Source: Ignavibacteriales bacterium
Lineage (GTDB): Bacteria; Bacteroidota; Ignavibacteria; Ignavibacteriales; Melioribacteraceae
Reading direction: 5' to 3'
DNA length: 64,000 nt
NCBI GenBank assembly: GCA_020635275.1
Contig: JACKAA010000005.1
Coordinates: forward strand, 186,001 to 250,000
Position numbers and translations under genes: made by a program. Below the pieces are notes generated by a model that saw only the letters and a program-made list of their open reading frames with translations, did not search any database and had not been told where the DNA came from. Shown piece by piece: positions 7,612 through 18,400 of this stretch (its first letter is position 1; each line of letters opens with the position of its first letter).

Positions 7612-9048
7612 TCACAAAGATCTCTCAATTACCAAGTATTCTAAATATCTAAGTGCTGTAATTAATAAGTTACTGCGTTCATTTGCATTAATTACAAATT
7701 CATTCAAATATTTTTTATTTATTATTCTTCCTTTAACCATTACCCATTCGGGATGTTTTAATACAGTTAAGTTTTCAAGCGGATTATCTGAAGTTAGAAT
7801 GAGGTTAGCAATTTTTCCTTTTTCAATACTGCCTAAATTATTCAATTGTTTGTGCACTTTTGACGCATTAATTGTTGCTGTTTTTAGAACATCATAATTG
7901 TTTAATCCTGCTTCTTTATAAAAAGCTAATTCTTCATGAATTGATTGTCCTGGAACTGTAATACCAATACCTGCATCTGTTCCACAAATGATATTTATTC
8001 CGGCATCATTAAATTGTTTAACAATTCTAAGATGAAAATCATGCTGTTTCTTTATGTGTATAGGAATATTTGAATCGTTCGCTTTACTATTTTGCCATCT
8101 ATCAAATTGATCCCGACTATCAGTTGATTGAATTAGGGGATTCATCATTAATGCAGATTTGGTCGATAATATGTCTTCATCTTTTATCATTCTGTAAATA
8201 TTATAAAATGCCATTAATGTTGGACAAAAAGAAATATTTGATTTACTAAAATCTTTAACAACTTGATCTAGCTTTACTGAGTCTAATTGAAAATTTAATG
8301 CTTCTTGAACAATATCTTCTGCGTGTTCAATAGATACTATTTGAGGATTGAAATGGTATGCAAAAGGAACTTTTTGAGAAGGATGAGCTACTATGGAAAT
8401 ATTACTTTTTATTGCTTGGTCAATTATTGCATCATAGATATCTCTTGTTAATCCATAGTAAGATTTTATAAAATCGTATCCATCCTCTTCATATTTTATA
8501 ACCTTTTCTCGTGCTTCATCCGGTGAATACAAATTTAAATTATCATCACCAATAAATTCAGCTCCGGTTAACTTGGGACTAGATGTAATAAATAAAGGGG
8601 AAAGCATTTCGTCATTATCTATTTCATTTTTTATTCTTAAGTGCATTGGCATACCCCATAAATTTCTTACAGTTGTGACACCATTAGCCAAATAAAGACC
8701 AAGTTCAAATCTATCCCATAAATGAATGTGCATGTCAATTAATCCGGGAGTTAAATATTTTCCCTTAGCATCAATTATATTTTTTTCTGTTCCATTTAAT
8801 TCTTTACTCATTCTTTTAATTACTCCATCAACAATTTCTATGTTCATTTTCACAAAAACTGTATCTACATTCATTGGAATAATATTGACGTTTTTAATTG
8901 TATACGTGTTTATTTTTAAACTTGGATTGTCACTAAGTTTCAAATAAGAAGTTTTACTTTCCTCAATCTTAAAAACAATAAATATAAAAAGTGATAGAAT
9001 TATTAATAGAGTTATAAAACTAAATAACAACCACTTAATAAATTTCAT
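7612..9048 (-). CDS. Membrane-anchored amidohydrolase
   Basis: A 478-residue metal-dependent amidohydrolase. Residues 5-27 form an N-terminal membrane anchor or uncleaved signal. The beta-barrel metal site is recognisable: HIH at 107-109 in PGLIDMHIHL, a candidate bridging Lys in FIKSYYG, His residues in IVAHPSQ and IEHAED, and the terminal Asp in CGTDAGI. The closing GSIEKGKIANLILTSDNPL is typical of imidazolonepropionase-like and prolidase-like members (COG1228). These hydrolyse cyclic amides or dipeptides; the substrate here is unknown. GAGGAAAT precedes the ATG. The gene lies downstream of, and in the same direction as, the MDR oxidoreductase but 76 bases apart. Confidence 0.85.
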   Translation of the reverse strand: MKFIKWLLFSFITLLIILSLFIFIVFKIEESKTSYLKLSDNPSLKINTYTIKNVNIIPMNVDTVFVKMNIEIVDGVIKRMSKELNGTEKNIIDAKGKYLTPGLIDMHIHLWDRFELGLYLANGVTTVRNLWGMPMHLRIKNEIDNDEMLSPLFITSSPKLTGAEFIGDDNLNLYSPDEAREKVIKYEEDGYDFIKSYYGLTRDIYDAIIDQAIKSNISIVAHPSQKVPFAYHFNPQIVSIEHAEDIVQEALNFQLDSVKLDQVVKDFSKSNISFCPTLMAFYNIYRMIKDEDILSTKSALMMNPLIQSTDSRDQFDRWQNSKANDSNIPIHIKKQHDFHLRIVKQFNDAGINIICGTDAGIGITVPGQSIHEELAFYKEAGLNNYDVLKTATINASKVHKQLNNLGSIEKGKIANLILTSDNPLENLTVLKHPEWVMVKGRIINKKYLNEFVINANERSNLLITALRYLEYLVIERSL

Positions 9049-9124
9049 ATTTCCTCTTCAATAAATTTTTGATTTCAAAACCTATAAATACGATTTATTT
9101 TACTAACAAATAACTTTCTCAGAC

Positions 9125-10099
9125 TCATGCTATGGCTAAAACAACATTGCCTCTTTTGTGCCCTTTCTCAACATATTCATGGGCCTTAGTTGTTTCTTCT
9201 AGTTTATATTTTTTATCTAAAACCGTTACTAATTTATTATTTTCTATCAGCTCTTTAAGAAAAATTAGATCTTTTATTTTTTGGTTTGGTTTTCTTAAAC
9301 CGGTCGCTGAAAAGATTACTTTTCTTTTGCTAAATTTTGAGCTGATTAACATTTGCAATAATATTGAAATTCTTAAAACTGGTGAAAGAAATATTCCGTT
9401 TTGAGTAAGAGAATTTTTACTTTCTTTAAATGTTAACTTTCCTACAGTATCAAAAATTATATCATATTTCTTTTTATCATTATTAAAATTTTCTTTTGTA
9501 TAATCTATCGTGTAATCGGCTCCAATCGATTTTACTAAATCAATATTATTAGAACTGCAAACAGCTGTAACTTCAGCTCCAAAATATTTTGCCAGTTGTA
9601 CTGCTGCTGTTCCAATACTACCGGAAGCACCATTTATTAAAATTTTTTTACCAATTGTAATTTTCGCTGAATCTCTTAAAAATGAAAGAGCTGTTGTAGC
9701 ACCTTCAATAATTGCAGCAGCTTCATCAAAATTCATATTATTAGGTTTAGCAATTATAACATCATATTCAGAAAGGGATATATATTCTGCATAGCATCCT
9801 CCTCCCGCATCCGTTGCAGCTATTATTTGATCACCTACTTTAAATTTATTAACATCCTTACCAACTTCAACTATTTCTCCGGCAAGGTCTGTCCCGGGTA
9901 TAGAAAATTTTGGTTTAGTTAATCCTATCACTAAACGCCCAAAAATAGGTTTGCCTTTTCTCATTGCACAATGTGCCGCAGTTACAGAAGATGAATAAAT
10001 TTTAATTAATATTTCATTTTCTTTTGGTTTAGGTTTTTCTACTTCTTTATAATGTAACACATCTGGGTTACCATATTTTTCTTGAACTATTGCTTTCAT
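9125..10099 (-). CDS. NAD(P)-dependent MDR oxidoreductase (quinone-oxidoreductase-like)
   Basis: A 324-residue medium-chain dehydrogenase/reductase. The GroES-like domain begins MKAIVQEKYGNPDVLHYKEV and contains GTDLAGEIVEVG. The Rossmann domain has GASGSIGTAAVQLAKYFGA, the nucleotide-binding turn. The structural-zinc cysteine lobe of alcohol dehydrogenases is missing, so it belongs to the zinc-independent quinone reductase/enoyl reductase side. A TAGGAG site lies upstream of the ATG. The 280 bases between it and the end of the cyclase-fusion gene carry no recognisable motif and must hold its promoter. Confidence 0.85.
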   Translation of the reverse strand: MKAIVQEKYGNPDVLHYKEVEKPKPKENEILIKIYSSSVTAAHCAMRKGKPIFGRLVIGLTKPKFSIPGTDLAGEIVEVGKDVNKFKVGDQIIAATDAGGGCYAEYISLSEYDVIIAKPNNMNFDEAAAIIEGATTALSFLRDSAKITIGKKILINGASGSIGTAAVQLAKYFGAEVTAVCSSNNIDLVKSIGADYTIDYTKENFNNDKKKYDIIFDTVGKLTFKESKNSLTQNGIFLSPVLRISILLQMLISSKFSKRKVIFSATGLRKPNQKIKDLIFLKELIENNKLVTVLDKKYKLEETTKAHEYVEKGHKRGNVVLAIA

Positions 10100-10379
10100 T
10101 TTTTCTCCTAACTATTAAGACTTTTTGCTTTATTGTAATATGGATCTAACGTCTTAACAAATAATTCAGTTTATGATCTAAGTTAATGATTATAAAATTT
10201 AATTTTAAGTGTAAGTATTTTTATTGAGCTCAAAAAATCTATAATTAACTAAAATGCGAATTTTTTAAATTAATAAACTAATTAAGCTAATTTATATTTT
10301 TTGAGTGATGTAAAGATATCTGATTGAATTAAAATTATCGTTCGTATTTATAAATCGGAACCTATTAGTATTTGAGTAT

Positions 10380-12707
10380 TTATTGTAGGTTTTTCAAAAA
10401 TTCTTTTGGAGTTAATCCCACTTCTTTTTTAAAGTATGTGTTAAAAGCAGTTTTAGAATTGAATCCACTATCATAAGCCAAGCCTATTAATGAAATGTGA
10501 GCATTTTTTGGTTCAGTTGCTAATTCTTTAAAAGTCTCAATTCTGTAATGGTTAATGAAATCGGTAAAATTTTTACCTATGCTTTCATTTAGTAACCAAG
10601 AAAGTTGATTTGGATGAATATTTATCATTTCTGCTAAAGAACGTAAAGAAAGTTTTGGATCGAGATAGGGCTTTTCTAATTTTATAAAGTCTAGTAATTT
10701 ATTTTTATAAGTCCGAATTGTTTTTTGATCTAATAATTTTTTCTTATTCTTCTTTTTAGTACATAATTTTGAAATTGGATATAACTTAGACTTAAATTTT
10801 TCGTAGTAAGGATCTTTCTTAACAGATGTTGCCAGTGGATTATTAAAGTGCAATAATAATAAAGAATAGTTGGTTTTTAATAAACTTTCAGCCCAGCTTA
10901 GTGCATTTTTACTCTCTCCTTTAATAGCATAAAAAAAATAATAAAATATTTTTGCAGTTGGTGTATTATTAAATTCTTTAATCAATTTATTGAGTAGATT
11001 TTTAGCTTTTTCGTACTCATTATTTTTTGTTAAAGCTAGTGCAGTAATTCCAATTTTATCTTCTAAAATTACAATCTCTTTTTGCATTTTATGATCATAA
11101 TAATTTATTGCTTCATCAATTTTTCCTTCATCTATTAGTATGTAGCACTTTACGGAATGTGCAGGAATATTTTTAGGATTTTGCTGAATGCAAGAATCTA
11201 ATTGTTTATTTGCCTTTGAGTAATCTTTTATCATGAAATTATAAAAGGCACTGTAAAAAAGAGTTTCTTGCGATAAAGGATCAATTGTAAGTGCAATTTG
11301 CAGATGTTCAAGAGATTTCTTTTGATTGCCTGCAATTATATATAGGAATGACAAAAATTGATGTGCCTCAACATTGTTTTGTTTTATTTCAATAGCTTTA
11401 GTTGCATTTTCAAATGAGGCACTATAATCAGACTCAACGAAAAATTTAATATTCGCAAGTTGGTAATAAAGTTCAGCCAAATTATTATTTATACTAAGAG
11501 CGATGTTAGCATATTCAATAGCTTTTTTCCATGCATCTTCATAAGCCAAAAAACCGGTTGTCGCCAAAAATCCATAAGCATCGCTTAATCCAAGATAAGA
11601 CTCAGCATGTTCAGGATCTATAGCAATTGCCTTATTATAATACGAAATTGCTAATTGTACATCGGTCGGATTCCATTTTCTAAAATGATATTTGCCTTTT
11701 AAGAAATAATCATAAGTATCTAAATTATCAGTTTGTTTTTCAACCAAATGATCTTGAATTTGAATGTGACCGGAATGCTCTCTAATTTTATCTGCAATTA
11801 ACAAACTAATCTCATCTTGAAGTTCAAATATGTTATCAAGTTTTCTATCCCAAGTTTCTGACCAATAATGAAAATCATTTTTAACTTCAATTAACTGGGC
11901 AGTAATTCGCATTTTATTTCCGGATAAACGAATGCTGCCCTCTAATATTGTTGAAACATTTAATTTTTCACCAATAAGACTTATTGAAATATTTTTATCT
12001 TTGAAAAAAAATGAAGATGTTCTTGAAGTAACTTTTAATCCTTCAATTTTTGCAAGAGCGTTAATAATTTCTTCGGTTATCCCATCGCAAAAATATTCAT
12101 TCTCTTTACTTGAGCTCATATTTACAAAGGGGAGAACTGCAATTGTATTTTCTTCGTTTTTTTCAGAATTTATTATTTGAGTGGGAGAGGGAACTGTTAT
12201 ACCTTCGTTTGTAATACAGTATATTTTTGCCGGTTCAGATATATTTTTTAAATTAAAATTCCCTAAAAATATAGTGGAGATCTCTTTATGATTTTTTAAT
12301 TCATCATTAACTTTTTTTGATAATAGAATAGCTCCTTTTATTCCCAAACTCTCAATTCGTGAAGCATAGTTTACTCCGTCGCCATAAACTTCTGTTTCAT
12401 TATAAACAATATCACCTAGATGAATACCAATCCGTAAGGGAACTTCCGGATTTCCTTTTTTCATTTTTTTTTGAATCTCAATTGAACATTTTACAGCATC
12501 AATTGCACTTGAAAAAAGACTTAAGACACCATCTCCATAGTATTGTATTATTTCTCCATTAAAATATTTGTGCTGCTCATTAAAAACCTTGCGATGCTTT
12601 TTTCTAACCCTTACAGCTTCTGCTTCATCATTTTGCATAAGCTTTGTGTATCCTACAATATCAGCAAACATAATTGCTGCAAGTCGCCTTATTCTAGTTT
12701 TTTCCAT
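10380..12707 (-). CDS. Class III nucleotide cyclase / TolB-like / TPR / AraC HTH fusion protein
   Basis: A 775-residue fusion. Residues about 8-165 are a class III cyclase domain with both metal-binding aspartates (D16 in FADIVGY, D59 in GDG) and the transition-state pair N112/R116 in GVNYASR. Residues about 190-310 are a TolB-like (FlgO-type, COG5616) domain: TIAVLPFVNMS, DGITEEIINAL, EGSIRL. Residues about 330-640 are TPR helices. The last about 110 residues are an AraC-type DNA-binding domain (LSLRSLAEMINIHPNQLSWLL, GFNSKTAFNTYFKKEVGLTP). The purine-specifying positions read Gln55 and Glu105 instead of Lys/Asp of adenylyl cyclases or Glu/Cys of guanylyl cyclases. No membrane segment is evident. 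It probably senses or makes a cyclic nucleotide and regulates transcription; targets are unknown. Confidence 0.85.
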   Translation of the reverse strand: MEKTRIRRLAAIMFADIVGYTKLMQNDEAEAVRVRKKHRKVFNEQHKYFNGEIIQYYGDGVLSLFSSAIDAVKCSIEIQKKMKKGNPEVPLRIGIHLGDIVYNETEVYGDGVNYASRIESLGIKGAILLSKKVNDELKNHKEISTIFLGNFNLKNISEPAKIYCITNEGITVPSPTQIINSEKNEENTIAVLPFVNMSSSKENEYFCDGITEEIINALAKIEGLKVTSRTSSFFFKDKNISISLIGEKLNVSTILEGSIRLSGNKMRITAQLIEVKNDFHYWSETWDRKLDNIFELQDEISLLIADKIREHSGHIQIQDHLVEKQTDNLDTYDYFLKGKYHFRKWNPTDVQLAISYYNKAIAIDPEHAESYLGLSDAYGFLATTGFLAYEDAWKKAIEYANIALSINNNLAELYYQLANIKFFVESDYSASFENATKAIEIKQNNVEAHQFLSFLYIIAGNQKKSLEHLQIALTIDPLSQETLFYSAFYNFMIKDYSKANKQLDSCIQQNPKNIPAHSVKCYILIDEGKIDEAINYYDHKMQKEIVILEDKIGITALALTKNNEYEKAKNLLNKLIKEFNNTPTAKIFYYFFYAIKGESKNALSWAESLLKTNYSLLLLHFNNPLATSVKKDPYYEKFKSKLYPISKLCTKKKNKKKLLDQKTIRTYKNKLLDFIKLEKPYLDPKLSLRSLAEMINIHPNQLSWLLNESIGKNFTDFINHYRIETFKELATEPKNAHISLIGLAYDSGFNSKTAFNTYFKKEVGLTPKEFLKNLQ

Positions 12708-13016
12708 TAATTCAGTAAATTCTTTCCGTTCTATTTACTTTAATTTTGATTAGAAGAAAGTAATTTGAACACAATTATTAAACTTTGTAGTTAAACTTAT
12801 TAATAATATTATTCCATAAATTTACAAAATATAATGAGAATGTAAATAAGTTTATTAAAATCAAATCTTTTGAGATACTCAGCTATTCTTAAACTCTCAA
12901 AATTCTTAATAAAATTAATTCTAAAATTCTGTTCCATGTTTAACTCATTAAGATTTATTTATGTGTGAGCAAAGTTTTGCTTAAATTTGCTTAGTTATTT
13001 ATTGTTGGGTAAATAC
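12708..13016. other. Intergenic region between divergent units
   Basis: AT-rich DNA upstream of the minus-strand cyclase fusion and of the plus-strand chimeric pseudogene. It must contain the cyclase-gene promoter. I see no strong hairpin, repeat or consensus promoter in it. Confidence 0.5.
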
Positions 13017-13256
13017 ATGATTCGGACTATACCACGAATTAAAGCTATTAATAAAAGTGAACAATCCAGAATAACAAAGTTAAATTCTCCTCAAAAAATT
13101 CAAAAATTTCTTGATTCTATTCCTTATAACAGTAATACAATTTATCGCTGTCCCTTGCGTGTTTTAAAAGATCAAAAAGCTCATTGTTTTGATGGAGCCG
13201 TATTTGCGGCAGCAATCTTAACTCAAATTGGATACAAACCATTAATTCTGGATTTA
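13017..13256 (+). pseudogene. 5' fragment of a transglutaminase-like hypothetical gene
   Basis: From the ATG the frame encodes about 80 residues ending at ILDL. The stretch SPQKIQKFLDSIPYN, then CPLRVLKDQKAHCFDGAVFAAA and IGYKPLILDL, matches a conserved family of small proteins resembling transglutaminase/papain-like folds. In that family the Cys of AHCF(D/E)GA would be the nucleophile. In intact relatives the next strand should carry a conserved histidine. Here the frame runs straight into IS3-type transposase sequence instead, so the gene has lost its 3' half by recombination. The frame stays open across the junction for another 66 codons. An in-frame upstream ATG at 12987 adds ten hydrophobic residues and looks less likely as a start. 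Confidence 0.65.
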
Positions 13257-13677
13257 TATTCACGAATGATTGTCGGATGGCAAATATCTGAAAGACAAAA
13301 CAGTTCATTGGTAACAACAGCAATTATAAGTGGCTTAATCCAAAGAGGAAAAAATGCGGGAATAATATTTCATTCGGCTCAAGGAAGTCAATATGCATCA
13401 AAAGTAGTAAGGGATCTATTGGCTACAAATGGAATAATCCAATCGATGAGTAAGTAGAAAAGGAAATTGTTATGATAATGCTGTAATGGAAAGTTTTTTT
13501 CATACATTAAAAACTGAGCTAGTAATACATGAAAATTTTCAAACCAGAGAAGAGGCTAAAATGAAGGTGTTTGTCTATATAGAAATTTATTACAATAGGC
13601 AAAGAATACACTCTTCAATTGATTATTTTACTCCAGTTGAATATGAAAATAACTCAATTTCAAGAAAAGTTGCTTAA
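13245..13677 (+). pseudogene. IS3-family transposase (OrfB) C-terminal fragment, frameshifted
   Basis: Starting at LDLYSRMIVGWQIS the sequence is the C-terminal part of an IS3-type DDE transposase. Landmarks are GIIFHSAQGSQYAS, IIQSMS, then after a frame change GNCYDNAVMESFFHTLKTEL and YIEIYYNRQRIHSSI followed by TPVEYEN. The second catalytic Asp (HSDRGSQY in active relatives) is Ala. The glutamate in MESFF is kept. The first Asp and the DNA-binding N-terminus are missing. The frame breaks at 13449-13456 where AGTA is tandemly duplicated; removing one copy restores SMSRKGNCYDN. No terminal inverted repeats are evident. This is a dead relic. Confidence 0.85.
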
Positions 13678-13858
13678 TTATTTGTACGTTATTGGGTGGT
13701 AAAGATCATATGATTTACCTAGAAATATTGACAATGAATAAATATGAAGTGAAATAAAATGGCGGACATGAGGAAAAGAAAAAAGTAAACTTAATCACTT
13801 TATAATTATTTTTAATGAGTAAAATTCCTAGAGCTATTTAATATATAATTTATCAACT

Positions 13859-15067
13859 ATGTACATTATTAATATTCTAAATTCATTTTTGTTTTTTGTA
13901 TCATTCAATTTCTACTTTGTTGATAGTAATTCAAATTCATTAAAAACTTATTCCATTAATTCGGAAAAGTTAATTGAACTTCATAATTCTTATCTTAATA
14001 AAAAATTAGAAGAAAATGAAGCATTTCAACTGCTAATAAATAAAGCTGATGATTTACTAACAATGAAACCTGTTTCAGTAATAGATAAATCGCCTATACC
14101 GCCCAGTGAGGATAAACATGATTATATGAGTATGGGACCTTATTGGTGGCCTAATCCTGATACAGAAAATGGATTGCCTTATATTAGAAAAGATGGCGAA
14201 CGAAATCCTGAGATTAATCAAATAACAGATCATGCTAATGAAAGAAAAATGACAGATGCAGTATACACTTTATCTTTAGCATATTATATAACTGGTGAAT
14301 CAAAATATTCAAGTAAAGCATCACAACTTCTAAGAATATGGTATATAAATGATTCTACTAAAATGAACCCTAATTTAAATTACGCTCAAGGCATTCCTGG
14401 AATATGTACCGGCAGAGGAATTGGTATTATTGAATTGTCTTCAATTTATAAAATAATTGATGCAATTAAAATTTTGGAGACTTCTAATTCATGGACTGAA
14501 ATGGATGATGAAAAAATTTATACGTGGTTTGATGAATATCTTAATTGGCTTACAACAAGTCAATATGGAATTGACGAATTAAATTGGGAGAATAATCACG
14601 GTTCATGGTATGATGTTCAGACTGCTTCAGTTTCATTATTCCTTGGAAAAGATGACTTGGCTAGGAAAATTATTGAAAGAGCAAAAACAAAAAGAATAGA
14701 TCTCCATATTGAATCGGATGGTAAACAGCCACTTGAACTGGAACGTACAAAGTCATGGAGCTATAGCGTATTTAATCTCAATGCCTTATTTCTCCTTGCT
14801 TATTTGGGAGAACATGTTGAGGTTGATTTATGGAACTATGAAAATCCAAAAGGAGGTTCACTTGCTAAAGCTTTAGATTATATTTTACCTTTCACTTTAA
14901 ATATGGATGAGTGGAAATATGAGCAAATTCAAAAAATTGATATTGATTCAATTATTCCATTAATACAACTCGCAGAAAAAAAAATTAATAAGAACCTTTA
15001 TTCAGATTGGAAAAAGAAATTATTTGATGGAAAAGAGAAAAAGCAAATTTTCAATTTATTATATTGA
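13859..15067 (+). CDS. Secreted alginate-lyase-superfamily polysaccharide lyase (PL5/PL38-like)
   Basis: A 402-residue protein with a hydrophobic N-terminus (residues 4-22) that fits a signal peptide. The body is the alpha-barrel alginate lyase domain (PF05426): YMSMGPYWWPNPD at 89-101, GICTGRGIGI, the active-site-like NNHGSWYD at 245-252 (Asn, His and Tyr expected to act in beta-elimination) and LELERTKSWSYSVFNL near 306. The family includes lyases of alginate and, in PL38, of glucuronan-like polymers, so the uronate substrate cannot be fixed here. It stands just upstream of the CotH protein and outside the rhamnose operon. There is no clear Shine-Dalgarno before the ATG. Confidence 0.75.
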   Translation: MYIINILNSFLFFVSFNFYFVDSNSNSLKTYSINSEKLIELHNSYLNKKLEENEAFQLLINKADDLLTMKPVSVIDKSPIPPSEDKHDYMSMGPYWWPNPDTENGLPYIRKDGERNPEINQITDHANERKMTDAVYTLSLAYYITGESKYSSKASQLLRIWYINDSTKMNPNLNYAQGIPGICTGRGIGIIELSSIYKIIDAIKILETSNSWTEMDDEKIYTWFDEYLNWLTTSQYGIDELNWENNHGSWYDVQTASVSLFLGKDDLARKIIERAKTKRIDLHIESDGKQPLELERTKSWSYSVFNLNALFLLAYLGEHVEVDLWNYENPKGGSLAKALDYILPFTLNMDEWKYEQIQKIDIDSIIPLIQLAEKKINKNLYSDWKKKLFDGKEKKQIFNLLY

Positions 15068-15495
15068 TTAATTTATCAGTGAATAAAAAAAATATTGATA
15101 ATAGCAAAATATAAATTCATTTATTAAACAGCTTTAACTGACCTAAAGTATTGATATAATTCATATTAAATATTCAATAAATGGTTAGATTTTGTATTTA
15201 TACAATTTAATCATTGATTTATGAATATAAAGGGCTTATATTAAAATACAATTATGCTTTTCTTGTGAGAAGCATTTTGAAACTTGTCTTCAAATTTTTC
15301 ACCTCTAATATATTACACTTCTTGCAAGAATCTCCAGATGAAATCTAAAATTTCATTATTTGAATAGAGATTTTGATTTTCTTGGCAATTCCCATTAAAT
15401 GAAACAATATTGCTATTAATTGGGATGATTGTCGGAGAAATCTACCTTCTAAGATCTTATAATGATACTGAACTTTTATTCATTTGGAGGTTTAA
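15068..15495. other. Intergenic region with one hairpin
   Basis: The only structure I see is ATGCTTTTC / GAGAAGCAT around a 4-base loop at 15254-15275 (one G-T pair), followed by TTT; it may be a distal terminator of the lyase gene. The last 15 bases hold a strong CATTTGGAGG ribosome site for the next gene. No gene remnant is recognisable. Confidence 0.45.
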
Positions 15496-18400
15496 ATGTA
15501 TACAAACAAATTAACCTTAATATTACTTATTCACCTTTTATTTCTTTCCACATCATTTTCCCAAATAGTAATTAACGAAGTAATGACTTCAAATGCTAAT
15601 TCAATTTATGATGAAGATGAATCTACTCCAGATTGGATTGAGATTTTTAACAATAGTTCTAATCAAATTGATTTAACCGGGTATTATTTATCTGATAGTA
15701 AAAATAATTTACAACGTTGGATAATTCCAAGCTATATAATTGATGCAAATGAACATCTGCTAATATTTGCTTCTGGAAAAGATCAGTATATTGATGGACC
15801 TTATTGGAATACGGTCATAAAATGGGTTGATGTATGGAAATATAGAAGAAGATTAGCAGCTCCTCCGCCAGACGATTGGAAGAAGCTTGATTTTGATGAC
15901 AGCGGTTGGGAAATGGGTTCAACAAGTATTGGGTATGGAGATGATGACGATTCAACAGTGATATCACCATGCAATACACTTTATCTCCGGAAAAAATTTG
16001 CAATTGATGATATTAATTCTCTCAACTCAATTTTACTGCATATTGATTATGATGATGCATTCATTGCATATTTAAACGGTGTTGAAGTAGCAAGAAGAAA
16101 TATAGGTAAATTTCGTGAAGATACTCCTTACAAAGCTTTTGCGGATAAACATCACGAAGCAAAAATATATCAAGGCGGTCAGCCGGAATTGTGTACTACT
16201 GATCTTTCCGGTACTTTAATTCTGAATGGCGAAAATTTATTTGCTATTGAAGTTTTTCCAGCAGAAGTTGGTGATGATGATATTACAATTATTCCTTATT
16301 TAACATTAGGCTTAAAAGATCCACCGTTATCTCCAGGAGGAATTAATGAGCAAATAGCAGATCTATTACCGTTAATGCATACAAATTTTAAGCTATCAGA
16401 TAATGAAACACTTTATCTGTCAAATAATTTAGGAGAAATAATAGATTCAGTTATATTACCTATTATTGAAACAGATGCTTCATTTGGTCGTTATCCGGAT
16501 GGAGCATCGAGTTGGCAATATTTTACAAATCCAACTCCTGGGCAAGTCAATGATCAACCTGGTTTTTCAGAAATTGCATCAGAACCAGAAATTCAACCAA
16601 GTGGAAACTTTTTTAATAATAGTGTAACAGTACAATTATCAAATACCGACCAATCAAAAATATACTACTCACTTGATGGTTCAATCCCAAGCGACACTTC
16701 ATTCTTATATTCAAAACCTTTTACACTTGATTCAACAAGAGTTGTTAAATGTATATCAATACATGAGAGTAAATTACAGAGTAAAGTATCAGTAAGGACA
16801 TTTTTTATTAATGAAGAGAACAACTTTCCAATAGTATCACTTTCAACAAATCCGGCTAATTTGTGGGATATTGATAGTGGTATATATGTAAAGGGTAATA
16901 ATTACAATCCTGAAGCGCCAAATTATGGAGCGAATTTTTGGCAGGATTGGGAAAGGGAAGCACACATTGAATTTTTTAACGAAGTGGGAAATATTGGTTT
17001 CTCATTACCATGTGGCATCAAAATATTTGGAAATATAACAAGATGTTTTCCACAGAAATCGCTTTCAATATTCTTCAGAGGGCAATACGGTTTTAATGAA
17101 CTTTCATATGAACTCTTCTCGAATAGTAATATAAAAAAATTTGATGCTCTTGTTTTAAGAAATAGTGGAAGTGATTGGACTAGCACAATGTTGCGTGATC
17201 CATTTATGATTTCTCTAATTGGCGAACTTGATTTAGAACTTCAGAATTACTGTCCCGCAATTTTATTTATCAACGGAAGGTATTGGGGAATCCATAATAT
17301 ACGGGATAAAATAAATGAAGATTTTATTGCATCAAGAAGAGATGTTTCTGCAAATAAAATTGATTTACTGGAAAACAAATATAAAGTTGTTGAAGGAACA
17401 AATGATGATTATCTAGATATTCTATATATTCTAGAAAATAACAATTTTTCTGAAAATGAATTTTATAATTACTTTAAAACAAGAATCGATATAGATAACT
17501 TTTTTGATTACCAAATCTCTGAAATATATTTTAATAATACTGATTGGCCAGGAAGTAATGTTAAGTTTTGGCGAGAAAAAACAGAATCTCCTTTATGGCG
17601 TTGGATAATATATGATACAGATTTCGGATTTGGGCATTTGATGAGTTACAAATTTAATTCTTTAGAATTTGCACTTGCTGAGAATGGCCCAAGTTGGCCA
17701 AATCCACCATGGTCAACTTTTTTACTAAGAAAACTTCTTGAAAATCAAAAATACAAATACGAATTCATAAATAGATTTGGAGATCTTTCGAATTCCTTAT
17801 TTAAGAAAGATATTGTAAAAATGAAATTGGACTTAATTAAAAATAGAATTATCTCTCAAATGCCAAGACATATTAAAAAATGGGAAAATTCGTTTCAATA
17901 TGTTGATAACATTGTTACATGGAGGTCCATAAATTCATTTGAAAATTGGGAAAACAATGTCCAGGTCATTTATAATTTTGCTGAAAATCGATTAAGTTAT
18001 TTAAGACTATATTTTATTGATCAATTTAATTTATCTGGTGAAGCTGCTATTAATTTAAATGCATCAAATAAAAATGGAGGAACAGTTGTAATAAATAAAT
18101 TGGTTGTCGATTCATTTCCATGGTCTGGAAAATATTTCCAAGATGTTCCGGTTAAGATTAAAGCATTACCAAATTATGGATATAAATTTGTTGGTTGGAG
18201 CGGTGATATTACTTCAGCTGAAAGCGAAATGACAATTATGCTAAATGAGACAAATTTATTTACAGCAGTTTTTGAATTAAATGAAGATGAACCTCAAGTA
18301 GTTATTAATGAAATTAACTACAATTCAGCACCAGATTATGATACAGAAGATTGGTTAGAATTTTATAACAATTCAAGTAATCCTATTGATTTGACTAATT

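Noticed and set aside
12987..13016. Upstream ATG extending the transglutaminase-like fragment by ten residues
   Set aside because: The added residues are hydrophobic and not part of the recognised family start; the ATG at 13017 is the simpler choice.
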